Source: Streptomyces formicae (GTDB lineage: Bacteria > Actinomycetota > Actinomycetes > Streptomycetales > Streptomycetaceae). Taken from it: 64,000 bases of DNA. The stretch's first letter is position 1, and every line of letters starts with the position of its first letter. The position numbers were made by a program, and so were the translations under genes. Positions 32,635 through 41,690 of this stretch are shown in pieces. The notes under the pieces were generated by a model. It worked only from the letters and a program-made list of their open reading frames with translations, ran no database searches and was not told the DNA's origin. Where the stretch lies: NCBI RefSeq assembly GCF_022647665.1, contig NZ_CP071872.1, positions 5,642,001 to 5,706,000 on the forward strand, written 5' to 3'.

Positions 32635-33396
32635 ATGGATCTTGGACTGAAGAACCGTGTGTACGTCGTCACCGGAGCGACGCGAGGACTGGGGAACGCG
32701 TCGGCGCGTGCGCTGGCCGCGGAGGGCGCGAGGCTCGTCATCACCGGGCGGGAGGAGAAGGCGGTCGCGGCGGCGGCCGCCGAGCTCGGCCCGGACGGGC
32801 AGGCGATCGGCATCGTGGCGGACAACGCCGACCCGACGGCCGCCGAACGGCTGATCGCAGCGGCGCGCGAGCACTTCGGCCGCCTCGACGGCGTCCTCGT
32901 CAGCGTCGGAGGCCCCGCGCCCGGCTTCGTCGCGGACAACACCGACGAGCAGTGGCGGGCGGCGTTCGACTCGGTCTTCATGGGGGCGGTACGGCTGGCC
33001 CGGAGCGCGGCGGAGGCGCTGGGCGACGGCGGCGTCATCGGCTTCGTCCTGTCCGGCTCGGTCCACGAGCCGATCCCCGGACTGACGATCTCCAACGGCC
33101 TGCGCCCCGGCCTCGCGGGTTTCGCCAAGTCCCTCGCCGACGAGCTGGGTCCGCGCGGCATCCGCGTCGTGGGCCTGCTCCCGGCCCGTATCGACACGGA
33201 CCGGGTGCGTGAGCTCGACGCCCTCTCGGGCGACTCCGAGGCGGCCCGCGCGGCCAACGAGTCCCGGATCCCGCTGCGGCGCTACGGCACACCGGAGGAG
33301 TTCGGCCGCACGGCGGCGTTCCTGCTGTCACCCGCGGCCTCGTATCTGACGGGCATCATGGTGCCGGTGGACGGCGGGGCGCGGCACGGCTTCTGA
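32635..33396 (+). CDS. SDR-family protein with atypical active site
   Basis: The 253-residue protein has the nucleotide motif TGATRGLG (13-20) and the normal PVDGG C-terminus. Where YxxxK is expected the sequence is TISNGLRPGLAGFAK, so the catalytic Tyr and Lys are replaced by Ser and Arg. A binding or redox-independent role is possible, or another residue is used. It begins 4 bp after the GH15 stop, so the two genes form an operon. Confidence 0.85.
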   Translation: MDLGLKNRVYVVTGATRGLGNASARALAAEGARLVITGREEKAVAAAAAELGPDGQAIGIVADNADPTAAERLIAAAREHFGRLDGVLVSVGGPAPGFVADNTDEQWRAAFDSVFMGAVRLARSAAEALGDGGVIGFVLSGSVHEPIPGLTISNGLRPGLAGFAKSLADELGPRGIRVVGLLPARIDTDRVRELDALSGDSEAARAANESRIPLRRYGTPEEFGRTAAFLLSPAASYLTGIMVPVDGGARHGF

Positions 33397-33407
33397 CGCC
33401 TGGGGGT

Positions 33408-33495
33408 CGGCGTTCCGGCCCCTGTGAGTTCTGGGCGTTCTGGCCCACCCCTGTGGGTCCTGGGCGTTCCGGCTGCCTCTGTGGGTCCTGGGCGC
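33408..33495 (+). repeat. Imperfect 28-29-bp tandem repeats
   Basis: CTGTG(A/G)GT(T/C)CTGGGCG motifs begin at 33422, 33451 and 33479, and GGGCGTTCYGGC recurs between them. The repeats are non-coding and follow the SDR stop codon. Confidence 0.75.
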
Positions 33496-33502
33496 AAGAG
33501 TC

Positions 33503-33547
33503 GGCCGGTGGCCGCCCGCGTCTGGTTGCCGCGGGCGGCCACCGGCC
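33503..33547. terminator. Bidirectional terminator, SDR/DUF6381
   Basis: A perfect 18-bp GC stem (arms 33503-33520 and 33530-33547) with a 9-base loop lies between convergent genes. Confidence 0.85.
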
Positions 33548-33567
33548 GCCGTCGAGTGCCGCAGAGG

Positions 33568-33759
33568 CTACTCCTGGGGGAATATGTCCCCCGCCTCCAT
33601 GGCGCTCTCCTGCTCGCTCTGCTCCTGCAGCCTGCGGGCCTTGTCCTGGAGCCGCTGCCGCTCCTCCGGGTCGCCGGCCCGTTCCGCAGCCTGCTTCAAT
33701 TCCTCTGCCTTCTGACGCATCTGCCGGACGCGCCCACCGGATTCACCTGCAACGCTCAT
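33568..33759 (-). CDS. DUF6381-type small protein
   Basis: The 63-residue, highly charged alpha-helical protein (MSVAGESGGRVRQMRQKAEE, then LKQAAERAGDPEERQRLQDKAR) ends DIFPQE. Length, coiled-coil character and ending match the Streptomyces DUF6381 family as remembered. The ATG follows GAGGAG. Function is unknown. It lies 114 bp downstream of the AmaP gene on the same strand, so it may belong to the envelope-stress island. Confidence 0.75.
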   Translation of the reverse strand: MSVAGESGGRVRQMRQKAEELKQAAERAGDPEERQRLQDKARRLQEQSEQESAMEAGDIFPQE

Positions 33760-33873
33760 GGTCACTCCTCGGACGTCGGAATGAGCGGGCACTTTCAGCC
33801 AACCAGTGCGTCCGCAACGCCGCATCCGGAGCGGTCGCCCAGCGCGATCCCCGCAGGTCGCACCGGACCCGTG

Positions 33874-34452
33874 TCACGTCACGCGCCTGGCGCGGTGCCG
33901 TTCGGCGCGGAGGCGGACCTCCGACGGCAGCGCGGCGAGCCCGGCCGAGTCGCGGGCGTGGGTCAGAGCCTCCGTAGAGAGGCGGTGGAGCGTCTCACCC
34001 GGCGAGGCGTACGGCTCCAGCAGGAGGCGCACCCGGGCCGTGGGCGCGGTGCGGCGGCCGTGCAGCGCGATCCGCGCATGGGCCACGCCCTCCAGGTCCT
34101 CCGCCTCCCCCGCCAGCACGGACTCCAGCGCGCGCCCCCGCAGCAGCGCACCCTCCCCGTCCCCGGTCTCCACGAGGACCTCGGCCAGCCGGGAGCGGCG
34201 CAGCTGCCCCAGCAGCCACCACACCGCGAGCAGCACCAGCACCGCCAGTGCCGCGATGACCGCGGGCCACCACCAGCCCGCGTCCCGCCACCGCTGGCGC
34301 GCGCCCTCGCGGAGCAGCACGTCGCCGGGCCCGGCCCAGGGCCACCAGGACGGCACGCCCACGCCCAGCCCGGTGACCAGCACCGCTCCCCCGACGGCCA
34401 GCAGGACCAGCCCGGCGAGAGCGAGCAGTACGCGGTTGACGACCCGGAGCAT
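33874..34452 (-). CDS. Alkaline-shock membrane anchor AmaP-like protein
   Basis: The 192-residue protein has two membrane spans (about 8-31 and 61-82) with a cytoplasmic C-terminal domain ending HRARRVT. In Gram-positive bacteria AmaP anchors Asp23 to the membrane. The ATG at 34452 is preferred for its ribosome site, although a GTG at 34461 would overlap the upstream stop (GTGA). It is the last core gene of the Asp23 island. Confidence 0.75.
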   Translation of the reverse strand: MLRVVNRVLLALAGLVLLAVGGAVLVTGLGVGVPSWWPWAGPGDVLLREGARQRWRDAGWWWPAVIAALAVLVLLAVWWLLGQLRRSRLAEVLVETGDGEGALLRGRALESVLAGEAEDLEGVAHARIALHGRRTAPTARVRLLLEPYASPGETLHRLSTEALTHARDSAGLAALPSEVRLRAERHRARRVT

Positions 34453-34457
34453 CCCCG

Positions 34458-35156
34458 TCACCCCTTCTTCGCCGGGCGGCGCACCTGCACGGACAGCGCG
34501 GGCGGGCGCGCAAGCGCCAGCTCGCGGATCCCCGCACCGAGCACCGCGTCCAAGTCGGCCCGCACGTCGTCGAGTTCGCGGAAGTGGGACACCGCCCGCA
34601 CGCCCACCCGGGCCCGCCCCATCCGGACCCGCACGGACTGCACCCCGGACACCTCCATCGCCCGGTCGCGCAGCACCAGCGCCGCCGCGGCCCGGTCGAG
34701 ACCCGCCCGTACATCCGTGTCGGCCGGATTCCTGCGCATCGGCAGGAGACTCCGCAGCCCCGGCGTCACCGCGAGCACGATCAGCCACACCCCGAGCGCC
34801 GCCACGATGCCCGCGCCCACCAGCAGCCAGGTGTCGTCCAGCGGCCGCCGCTCCAGCTCGTCCGCGAGCGAGCGGCGCCACGCCATGCCGGGCCGGCCGG
34901 TCCGTACCGCCGCGACGTCGTACAGCAGCAGCGCCGCGCCGGCGGTGACCGCCGCCGCGAGCAGCGCGGCCGGGATGCGCCGCTTGGACCAGAACCGGCC
35001 GCTCCGGCCGTCCTCGCCGGCCGCCGCCGACGGCCGGTACGCGGCGGCGGACGCGGACTGGTCCAGCTCCTTCACCGGCCCGGTCGCCTCCACCGGTCCG
35101 CTCTCCTTCGGTCCGCTCTCCTTCACCGGCCCGCCGTCCTTCACCGGTTCGGTCAT
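34458..35156 (-). CDS. DUF6286-type membrane protein of the Asp23 island
   Basis: The 232-residue protein has an acidic/Pro N-terminus with VKESGPKESGPVEATGPVKE repeats, two spans (about 61-80 and 108-130) and a cytoplasmic domain (about 140-225: VRAGLDRAAAALVLRDRAM, later VSHFRELDDVRADLD). The fold resembles AmaP/Asp23-like modules. It overlaps the upstream asp23-type gene by 4 bp (ATGA). The DUF number is from memory. The role is presumably assembly of the Asp23 complex at the membrane. Confidence 0.65.
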   Translation of the reverse strand: MTEPVKDGGPVKESGPKESGPVEATGPVKELDQSASAAAYRPSAAAGEDGRSGRFWSKRRIPAALLAAAVTAGAALLLYDVAAVRTGRPGMAWRRSLADELERRPLDDTWLLVGAGIVAALGVWLIVLAVTPGLRSLLPMRRNPADTDVRAGLDRAAAALVLRDRAMEVSGVQSVRVRMGRARVGVRAVSHFRELDDVRADLDAVLGAGIRELALARPPALSVQVRRPAKKG

Positions 35157-35566
35157 CGGAGCCTCCCCTGGGCCGCCCGGCGCGTATGGACGGAGTGCAG
35201 CCGCTCGACCTCCACGGCGACCTCGCGCACCACCATCCCCGCCAACGCCTCTACCCGCTGCGCGACATGGCGACGCACCGCACCGCACTGCGCGCCGATG
35301 TCACAGGGATATTCGAGTTCGAGACCGATCCGCACGCGGGCGTGGTCCTGGTGGACCGTGACCGTGGCCTGCGGGGCCGAGCCGCCCTCGGGGACGCGCC
35401 CGACGGCCTCACGCGCCGCCCGAGCCGCGATCTTGGCGACGACCCGGTCCGCGATCACCGTCGATCCGCGCTCGGCCGGCCCAGGCCCGGTCCCCTCCGT
35501 GGGCACGGGCGGGTCCGTCGCCACGGGTGGATCCGTCGCCACGGGTGGGGTCGAGTCCGCGGCCAC
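35153..35566 (-). CDS. Asp23/Gls24-family protein 2
   Basis: The 137-residue protein has a short Pro/Thr-rich leader with the repeat PPVATDPPVATDPPVPT, then the Asp23 core: TVIADRVVAKIAARAAREAVG, VTVHQDHARVRIGLELEY and IGAQCGAVRRHVAQRVEALAG. It lacks the long acidic tail of the first copy. It starts GTG with a GGAGG site and overlaps the downstream gene by 4 bp. It may form a complex with its paralogue and AmaP. Confidence 0.85.
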   Translation of the reverse strand: MAADSTPPVATDPPVATDPPVPTEGTGPGPAERGSTVIADRVVAKIAARAAREAVGRVPEGGSAPQATVTVHQDHARVRIGLELEYPCDIGAQCGAVRRHVAQRVEALAGMVVREVAVEVERLHSVHTRRAAQGRLR

Positions 35567-35572
35567 GCCGTG

Positions 35573-35764
35573 TCACCTCCGCCGGTCGCCGTGCTCGCGG
35601 CCCCGGAAGAAGTCGCCCGGTTCGAGGTCGCCGTCCAGGAAGCGGCCCGCCACGAACCCGACCGCACCGAGCGCGGCCACCAGAAGAAAGGCCGCGAAGC
35701 CACCGAAGTACCCGGCGAAGCCGAGCGCCATGCCGGCCAGCAGGCCGACCGCAGCCATGCTCAT
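35573..35764 (-). CDS. Small two-span membrane protein of the Asp23 island
   Basis: The 63-residue protein contains one long or two short Gly/Ala-rich membrane helices (about 3-42) and a charged tail LDGDLEPGDFFRGREH. It lies between the two asp23-type genes, 6 bp before the second, with a GAGGAG site. Its size and place resemble DUF2273-type proteins of other Asp23 operons, but the family is not certain. Confidence 0.75.
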   Translation of the reverse strand: MSMAAVGLLAGMALGFAGYFGGFAAFLLVAALGAVGFVAGRFLDGDLEPGDFFRGREHGDRRR

Positions 35765-35830
35765 CGTGCGCTCCTCTCGTGAGCCCGGTCGCCCCGCCGG
35801 CTCCGGTGCTCCGTAAACCCTGGGGCCCCG

Positions 35831-36328
35831 TCACTGGAGGCGTGGCTCCGGCTCTTCCTCTTCCTCATCCGGCAGTTTGACGTCACTGACCGCGATATTG
35901 ACCTCGACGACCTCGAGACCGGTCATACGTTCCACCGCGGAGACGACGTTCTCGCGGACGGCTCGGGCCACATCCGAGATCGACACGCCGTAGTCGACGA
36001 CGATTTCGAGGTCGAGGGCCGTCTGGACCTCTCCGACCTCGGCCTTCACGCCGCGGGTGGCGCTGGCCCGCGCGCCGCCGGGCACGCCGACCCGGTCGCG
36101 TACCGCGCCGAACGTGCGCGAGATCCCGCTGCCCATGGCGTGCACGCCGACGACGTCCCGGGCCGCGAGTCCGGCGATCTTCTCCACGACGCCGTCGGCG
36201 ATGGTCGTACGGCCCCGTGTGCCCGGATCGCCGCCGCCGCGCCTGACGGCCCCCGTGCCGGCGCTCGTGCCGGTGCCTGCGCCCGCCGGTTCCTTCTTCA
36301 CATTCAGTTCGGTGTCGGTCATCGCCAT
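35831..36328 (-). CDS. Asp23/Gls24-family envelope stress protein 1
   Basis: The 165-residue protein has a low-complexity N-terminus (AGAGTGTSAGTGAVRRGGG), then the Asp23 domain (about 40-150: TTIADGVVEKIAGLAARDVVG, VHAMGSG, DLEIVVDYGVSISDVARAV) and an acidic tail (DEEEEEPEPRLQ). Asp23 forms membrane-proximal networks with AmaP. ATG at 36328 or 36322 both fit the AAAGGGA site. It is the first gene of the island. Confidence 0.9.
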   Translation of the reverse strand: MAMTDTELNVKKEPAGAGTGTSAGTGAVRRGGGDPGTRGRTTIADGVVEKIAGLAARDVVGVHAMGSGISRTFGAVRDRVGVPGGARASATRGVKAEVGEVQTALDLEIVVDYGVSISDVARAVRENVVSAVERMTGLEVVEVNIAVSDVKLPDEEEEEPEPRLQ

Positions 36329-36423
36329 GCGTCCCTTTCCGGGCGGTGGTGGACTCCTGGCCCCGATGACCACACTAAGTGTGCTTGCCCCGTCCTGCGC
36401 CGGGGATGCGGCAGGCTGGAGCA

Positions 36424-37116
36424 ATGACGACGGCGGACGGATGGGCAGGGACGGTACGGGCCAGGCTCGGCCTGGGCAGGATCCTCCCGCTCGGTACGGC
36501 AGCGGACGGGGCCTGGCTCACGGAGCGAGCGGCGCGGTCCGTGCTGCACGCGGCGGCGGCCCGGGAGGTGCGCGGCGCCGTGCTGGGGCGGCTGCGGATC
36601 GGGCTCGCCGACCCGGGGCTCGCGGCGGAACCGGTGGTCCCGCCCCCGCCCGGGGCCCTGCCGCCTGGCCTCCTGCGTATCGAGGCGGACTTCGCGGCGG
36701 TCCCGGACGAGCCGATCCCCGTCCTCGCGGAGCGGCTCCGCGCGGCGCTCCACACCGCGGCCGTGGAGCGCCTGGACCTCGCCGTGACGGAGATCGACCT
36801 GCGGGTGACGGCGCTGCTCGACGCCTCACCGGGACCGGAGCCGGAGCCGGACGCCGGGAAGCCACCGGCCGAGGTGGCGGCAGCGGCGGCGCGGGGCGAG
36901 CTGGGCAGGGCGGCCGCCGCGGTGCCGGGGGTTGCCCGCCTCACGGACGTGCTGGGCGTGGCGGTCCGTGTCGCGGAGTCGTCCGTCCGGGTCGAGTGCG
37001 CGACGGCGCGCGGTCACCGTCCGCTGACCGTGGCCCTGGCCGTCCGGGAGGCGGTCGCTCCGCTGCTTGCGGAGCCGGTTCCGGTGGCGGTGCTGATCAC
37101 GGACGTACCGGTCTGA
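36424..37116 (+). CDS. 'Nucleopolyhedrovirus P10 family' protein, Asp23-associated
   Basis: The 230-residue soluble protein is divergent from the Asp23 island (95 bp). It begins MTTADGWAGTVRARLGLGRI and has two repeated alpha/beta halves (about 30-120 and 155-230) that resemble the Asp23 fold, with ending VPVPVAVLITDVPV. NCBI names this family after a baculovirus P10 hit; the viral link is almost certainly spurious. Function is unknown, and linkage to the island is the best clue. Confidence 0.7.
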   Translation: MTTADGWAGTVRARLGLGRILPLGTAADGAWLTERAARSVLHAAAAREVRGAVLGRLRIGLADPGLAAEPVVPPPPGALPPGLLRIEADFAAVPDEPIPVLAERLRAALHTAAVERLDLAVTEIDLRVTALLDASPGPEPEPDAGKPPAEVAAAAARGELGRAAAAVPGVARLTDVLGVAVRVAESSVRVECATARGHRPLTVALAVREAVAPLLAEPVPVAVLITDVPV

Positions 37117-37183
37117 AGCAACGCCGCGCGGACGGCCGGGGCGGGGACGATCGGCGCCCGGCCCACCAGGGGCTGCGCGGGCG

Positions 37184-37984
37184 TCAGTCGGCCAGGCCCG
37201 CGAGGTCGCGCAGGCGCCGGGCCTGGGCGGCCCGCTCGGCCGTCCGCTGCTCCTCGTACGTACGCTCCTGGGCACCGTGCAGCAGCGCCTTGGTCTCGAT
37301 CACGGCGTCGCGCGGCGCGGCGAGCAGCGCGGCCGCCAAGTCGCGCACGGACGCGTCGAGTTCCCCGGCGGGCACGACGAGGTTGGCGAGGCCGATGCGC
37401 TCGGCCTCCTCCGCCTGGACGAAGCGCCCGGTCGCGCAGATCTCCAGCGCCCGGGCGTAGCCGACGAGCGAGACGAGCGGATGGGTCCCCGTGAGGTCGG
37501 GGACCAGCCCGAGGCTGGTCTCGCGCATGGCGAACTGCACGTCCTGCGCGGCGATCCGCAGATCGCAGGCGAGGGCGAGCTGGAACCCGGCACCGATCGC
37601 ATGGCCCTGGACCGCCGCGATCGACACGATGTCGTTGCGGCGCCACCAGGTGAACGCCTCCTGGTACTCGGCGATGACCGCGTCCAGCTCCGCGTCCGAA
37701 CCGCGGGCGAGGTCGAGGAACGACGGCTCACCGTCGAAGCCTTCGGGCGTGAACGCCTGACGGTCGAGCCCCGCGGAGAAGGACTTGCCCTCGCCGCGCA
37801 GCACAACGACCCGTACGGTGCCCGGCAGTGACCGTCCGGCCTCCGCCAACGCCCGCCAGAGAGCGGGAGACTGGGCATTGCGCTTGGCCGGGTTGCTGAG
37901 GGTCACCGTGGCCACCGCATCCTCGACGGTGAGCCGTACGCCGTCCTTGTCGAGCACAGAGTCCAGCGAGTCGAGCGAAGTCAT
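37184..37984 (-). CDS. Enoyl-CoA hydratase/isomerase-family protein
   Basis: The 266-residue crotonase-fold protein has VATVTLSNPAKRNA near residue 25, the first oxyanion motif KSFSAGLDRQAF and the second in HAIGAGFQLALACDLRIA. An acidic catalytic residue is plausible in RETSLGLVPDLTGT. Substrate is unknown. It precedes gbn on the same strand in the sense that gbn lies upstream (165 bp) with a terminator between. Confidence 0.88.
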   Translation of the reverse strand: MTSLDSLDSVLDKDGVRLTVEDAVATVTLSNPAKRNAQSPALWRALAEAGRSLPGTVRVVVLRGEGKSFSAGLDRQAFTPEGFDGEPSFLDLARGSDAELDAVIAEYQEAFTWWRRNDIVSIAAVQGHAIGAGFQLALACDLRIAAQDVQFAMRETSLGLVPDLTGTHPLVSLVGYARALEICATGRFVQAEEAERIGLANLVVPAGELDASVRDLAAALLAAPRDAVIETKALLHGAQERTYEEQRTAERAAQARRLRDLAGLAD

Positions 37985-38053
37985 GAGGTGCCTCCGGTTC
38001 CGGTAACGGTGTGGTGCGATCGGTGCAGCGACAACGAAGTGACTGCACAGTAA

Positions 38054-38085
38054 CCACCCGGTCGACCTCAGGATCGACCGGGTGG
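38054..38085 (-). terminator. Terminator after gbn
   Basis: CCACCCGGTCGA and TCGACCGGGTGG form a perfect 12-bp stem with an 8-base loop, 65 bp past the gbn stop. Confidence 0.8.
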
Positions 38086-38149
38086 CCGACACCACCGGAA
38101 CCGGTTGCCGGCCTCGGACGCCGCTCGGAGCAGCTGCCGCCGTCGGCCG

Positions 38150-38371
38150 TCAGGCCGATGCGGCCTTCTTGCCCCGCGTCGCCCCGCCGCGTCCCCGCAG
38201 CGTGACTCCGGACTCGCTGAGCATCCGGTGCACGAACCCGTAGGAGCGGCCGGTCTCTTCGGCCAGCGCCCGGATGCTCGCACCGGAGTCGTACTTCTTC
38301 TTCAGGTCTGCCGCGAGCTTGTCGCGCGCGGCGCCGGTCACCCGGCTGCCCTTCTTCAGAGTCTCGGCCAC
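38150..38371 (-). CDS. gbn: GATC-binding nucleoid-associated protein Gbn
   Basis: The 73-residue basic protein (VAETLKKGSRVTGAARDKLA, then ADLKKKYDSGASIRALAEETG, RSYGFVHRMLSESG) has one helix-turn-helix at about 28-52 and Lys/Arg-rich ends. It matches my memory of S. coelicolor SCO1839, described as Gbn, a small actinobacterial nucleoid protein that binds GATC-containing sites. The GTG start follows GAGGAG. A GATC lies 39 bp upstream (38410) and a GATC cluster about 290-340 bp upstream. Confidence 0.85.
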   Translation of the reverse strand: MAETLKKGSRVTGAARDKLAADLKKKYDSGASIRALAEETGRSYGFVHRMLSESGVTLRGRGGATRGKKAASA

Positions 38372-38489
38372 CCGTGCCTCCTCATGGGAAGTGCGCTCTG
38401 GACTCTCATGATCACCCCTCCGGGGCTTCATGGCCACCCATTCGACAAGGTCCGTGCGAAAGGCTTTGGCGGGCGCGAGAGCGGCGCCG

Positions 38490-38514
38490 CCGCCGGAATC
38501 TCGGATTCCGGCGG
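38490..38514. terminator. Hairpin in the gbn upstream region
   Basis: CCGCCGGAATC and GATTCCGGCGG form a perfect 11-bp stem with loop TCG. A second stem GAGACG/CGTCTC follows at 38523-38540. They may end transcription from the ABC-F gene before gbn, or shape the gbn leader. Confidence 0.6.
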
Positions 38515-38657
38515 TGGCTGCCGAGACGTTTCGGCGTCTCACAGGATGAAATTCCAGGTCAGGGACACCAGGGCCTGGACGGGGCGGTTCCGTGCGGTGG
38601 CGGACCGTTTCAGCGCGCCGCCACGCCGCGGTACGAGACGTACTCACTCAGATGAAG

Positions 38658-38709
38658 GATCATCCATGAGCCGAATGATCCATACGGAGTGGATCAGTGC
38701 GGATGGATC
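38658..38709. promoter_or_regulatory. Cluster of four GATC sites between the ABC-F gene and gbn
   Basis: GATC occurs at 38658, 38677, 38692 and 38706, spaced 19, 15 and 14 bp, in an otherwise gene-free stretch (38372-38805). At about 70% GC one GATC per roughly 360 bp is expected. The cluster may be a Gbn-binding or nucleoid-organising site; this is inference from the neighbouring gene. Confidence 0.5.
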
Positions 38710-38782
38710 ACCCGCAGCCGGTCCCTGCCGCGGCCTCCAAGGCGGTCCCGTCAGGCAGACGGCTCCTGTCAGGGCCCGTCTT

Positions 38783-38805
38783 CGCCTGACGGTCCGGCCG
38801 GGCCG

Positions 38806-38812
<7 letters not shown>
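38783..38812 (-). terminator. Hairpin overlapping the ABC-F stop codon
   Basis: CGCCTGACGG and CCGTCAGGCG form a 10-bp stem and 10-base loop including the stop codon (38806-38808). A further CCGTCAGGC copy at 38748 could give an alternative hairpin. Confidence 0.6.
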
Positions 38813-40404
<1,592 letters not shown>

Positions 40405-40470
40405 GGAAAGACTCCAGAACGGACGGACGGCGGAAGGACGACGGGGCGCGCGGAAAAGCTTCGACGCCGT

Positions 40471-40494
40471 CTAATCCATGAGGAGAATTGCCAT
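40471..40494 (-). CDS. Possible 7-aa leader peptide upstream of the ABC-F gene
   Basis: The ORF ATG...TAG encodes MAILLMD, 66 bp upstream of the ABC-F start. A TAGACT -10-like element lies 6 bp before the ATG, so the transcript could start at the ATG itself (leaderless). Short leader peptides are known to control some ABC-F and erm genes by ribosome stalling. Expression here is inferred only. Confidence 0.35.
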   Translation of the reverse strand: MAILLMD

Positions 40495-40533
40495 ACGGCC
40501 AGTCTACCGGGCGGATGCAACCGCTTTTCTGTG

Positions 40534-40567
40534 GTTCTCCCCACGGCCGCCAGGACGTGGGGAGAAC
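40534..40567. terminator. 12-bp hairpin upstream of ABC-F and zinc peptidase genes
   Basis: GTTCTCCCCACG and CGTGGGGAGAAC pair perfectly with a 10-base loop. It is in the divergent region, upstream of the proposed leader transcript start, so an operator or cruciform role is as likely as termination. Confidence 0.45.
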
Positions 40568-40670
40568 GTGCAGCGGACGTGCCGCAGACCTGCCGCTGCC
40601 GCACTCCGGGCGGGGCGGCGACAGGGGAACAAAAGGGGCGAGTCGTACCGCACTGTTCGATACTCGGGAC

Positions 40671-41561
40671 ATGCAGTTCGACGAAAACGCCGATCTGGAC
40701 ACCTCGGAGGTCCAGGATGTGCGCGGCAGCCGCATTCCGGGTGGCAAGGCCACCGTCGGTGGCGGCATCGTCGGCTTCATCGCGCTGATCCTCGGCCTGC
40801 TGTTCGGCGTGGGGCCGGACCAGCTGGGGCTCACCGAGGGCACGCAGCAGCCGCGCGACAGCGCGTCGTCCGCCGCGCAGGTCGCGCAGGCCTGCCGCAA
40901 GGGCGCGGACGCGAACATCCGGGAGGACTGCCGGGTCGTCGCGGTGGTCAACAGCGTGCAGGACTTCTGGCGCGCGGAGTACGCACGGCGCGGCGGGCGC
41001 TACGCGGACTCGCCGACGGTGATGTTCACGGGCCGGGTCGGCACCGCCTGCGGCTCGGCGAGCGCGGCGGTCGGCCCGTTCTACTGCCCCGGGGACCGCA
41101 AGGTCTATCTGGACGTCGACTTCTTCAACGACCTGCGGACCAAGTTCGGGGCGAGCGGCGGGCCCTTCGCGCAGGCGTATGTCGTCGCGCACGAGTACGG
41201 CCACCACATCCAGGACCTGATGGGCACGCTGGGCCGGGCGCAGGACCGGCGGGTGGGGCCGGGCAGCAACGCGGTCCGCGTGGAGCTGCAGGCCGACTGC
41301 TACGCCGGGGTGTGGGCGCACCACGCGACGACCACCCCGGACGAGCGGACCGGCAGGCCCCTGCTGACGCGGCTGACGGACGAGGACATCAGGGACGGCC
41401 TCAACGCGGCCGCCGCGGTGGGCGACGACCGGATCCAGGAGGCGATCCAGGGCCGGGTCACTCCGGAGTCCTGGACCCATGGCTCGGCGGCGCAGCGCCA
41501 GCAGTGGTTCTACCAGGGCTACCGCACCGGCGACATGGCCGCGTGCAACACCTTCCGCTGA
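40671..41561 (+). CDS. Neutral zinc metallopeptidase (YpfJ/KPN_02809 type)
   Basis: The 296-residue protein has one N-terminal membrane span (about 28-48: TVGGGIVGFIALILGLLFGV) and an extracellular zincin domain. The zinc motif AHEYGHHIQD is at about residue 175, followed by a later metal-side acidic region ELQADCYAGVWAHH. Cys pairs (ACRKG, DCRVV, ACGS, YCPG) may form disulfides. The ATG at 40671 fits the family start MQFDENADLD. Substrate is unknown. Confidence 0.9.
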   Translation: MQFDENADLDTSEVQDVRGSRIPGGKATVGGGIVGFIALILGLLFGVGPDQLGLTEGTQQPRDSASSAAQVAQACRKGADANIREDCRVVAVVNSVQDFWRAEYARRGGRYADSPTVMFTGRVGTACGSASAAVGPFYCPGDRKVYLDVDFFNDLRTKFGASGGPFAQAYVVAHEYGHHIQDLMGTLGRAQDRRVGPGSNAVRVELQADCYAGVWAHHATTTPDERTGRPLLTRLTDEDIRDGLNAAAAVGDDRIQEAIQGRVTPESWTHGSAAQRQQWFYQGYRTGDMAACNTFR

Positions 41562-41690
41562 CCGGGCTGGCCGGGCTGGCCGGGCCGACCGGGAGGTTTT
41601 CCACAGGTGCCGGGCGTTGTCGGCGCCCCCTGCCAGACTGAGACCCAGCTCACAGTCCTGTGGTCGAGCGAGGAATCAGGGGTGATCGGC

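Noticed and set aside
36424..37116. Viral origin of the P10-family gene
   Set aside because: The family name stems from a weak similarity; codon use and context are those of ordinary Streptomyces genes.
41597..41605. DnaA box (TTTTCCACA)
   Set aside because: A single mismatched copy with no cluster, and no replication gene nearby.
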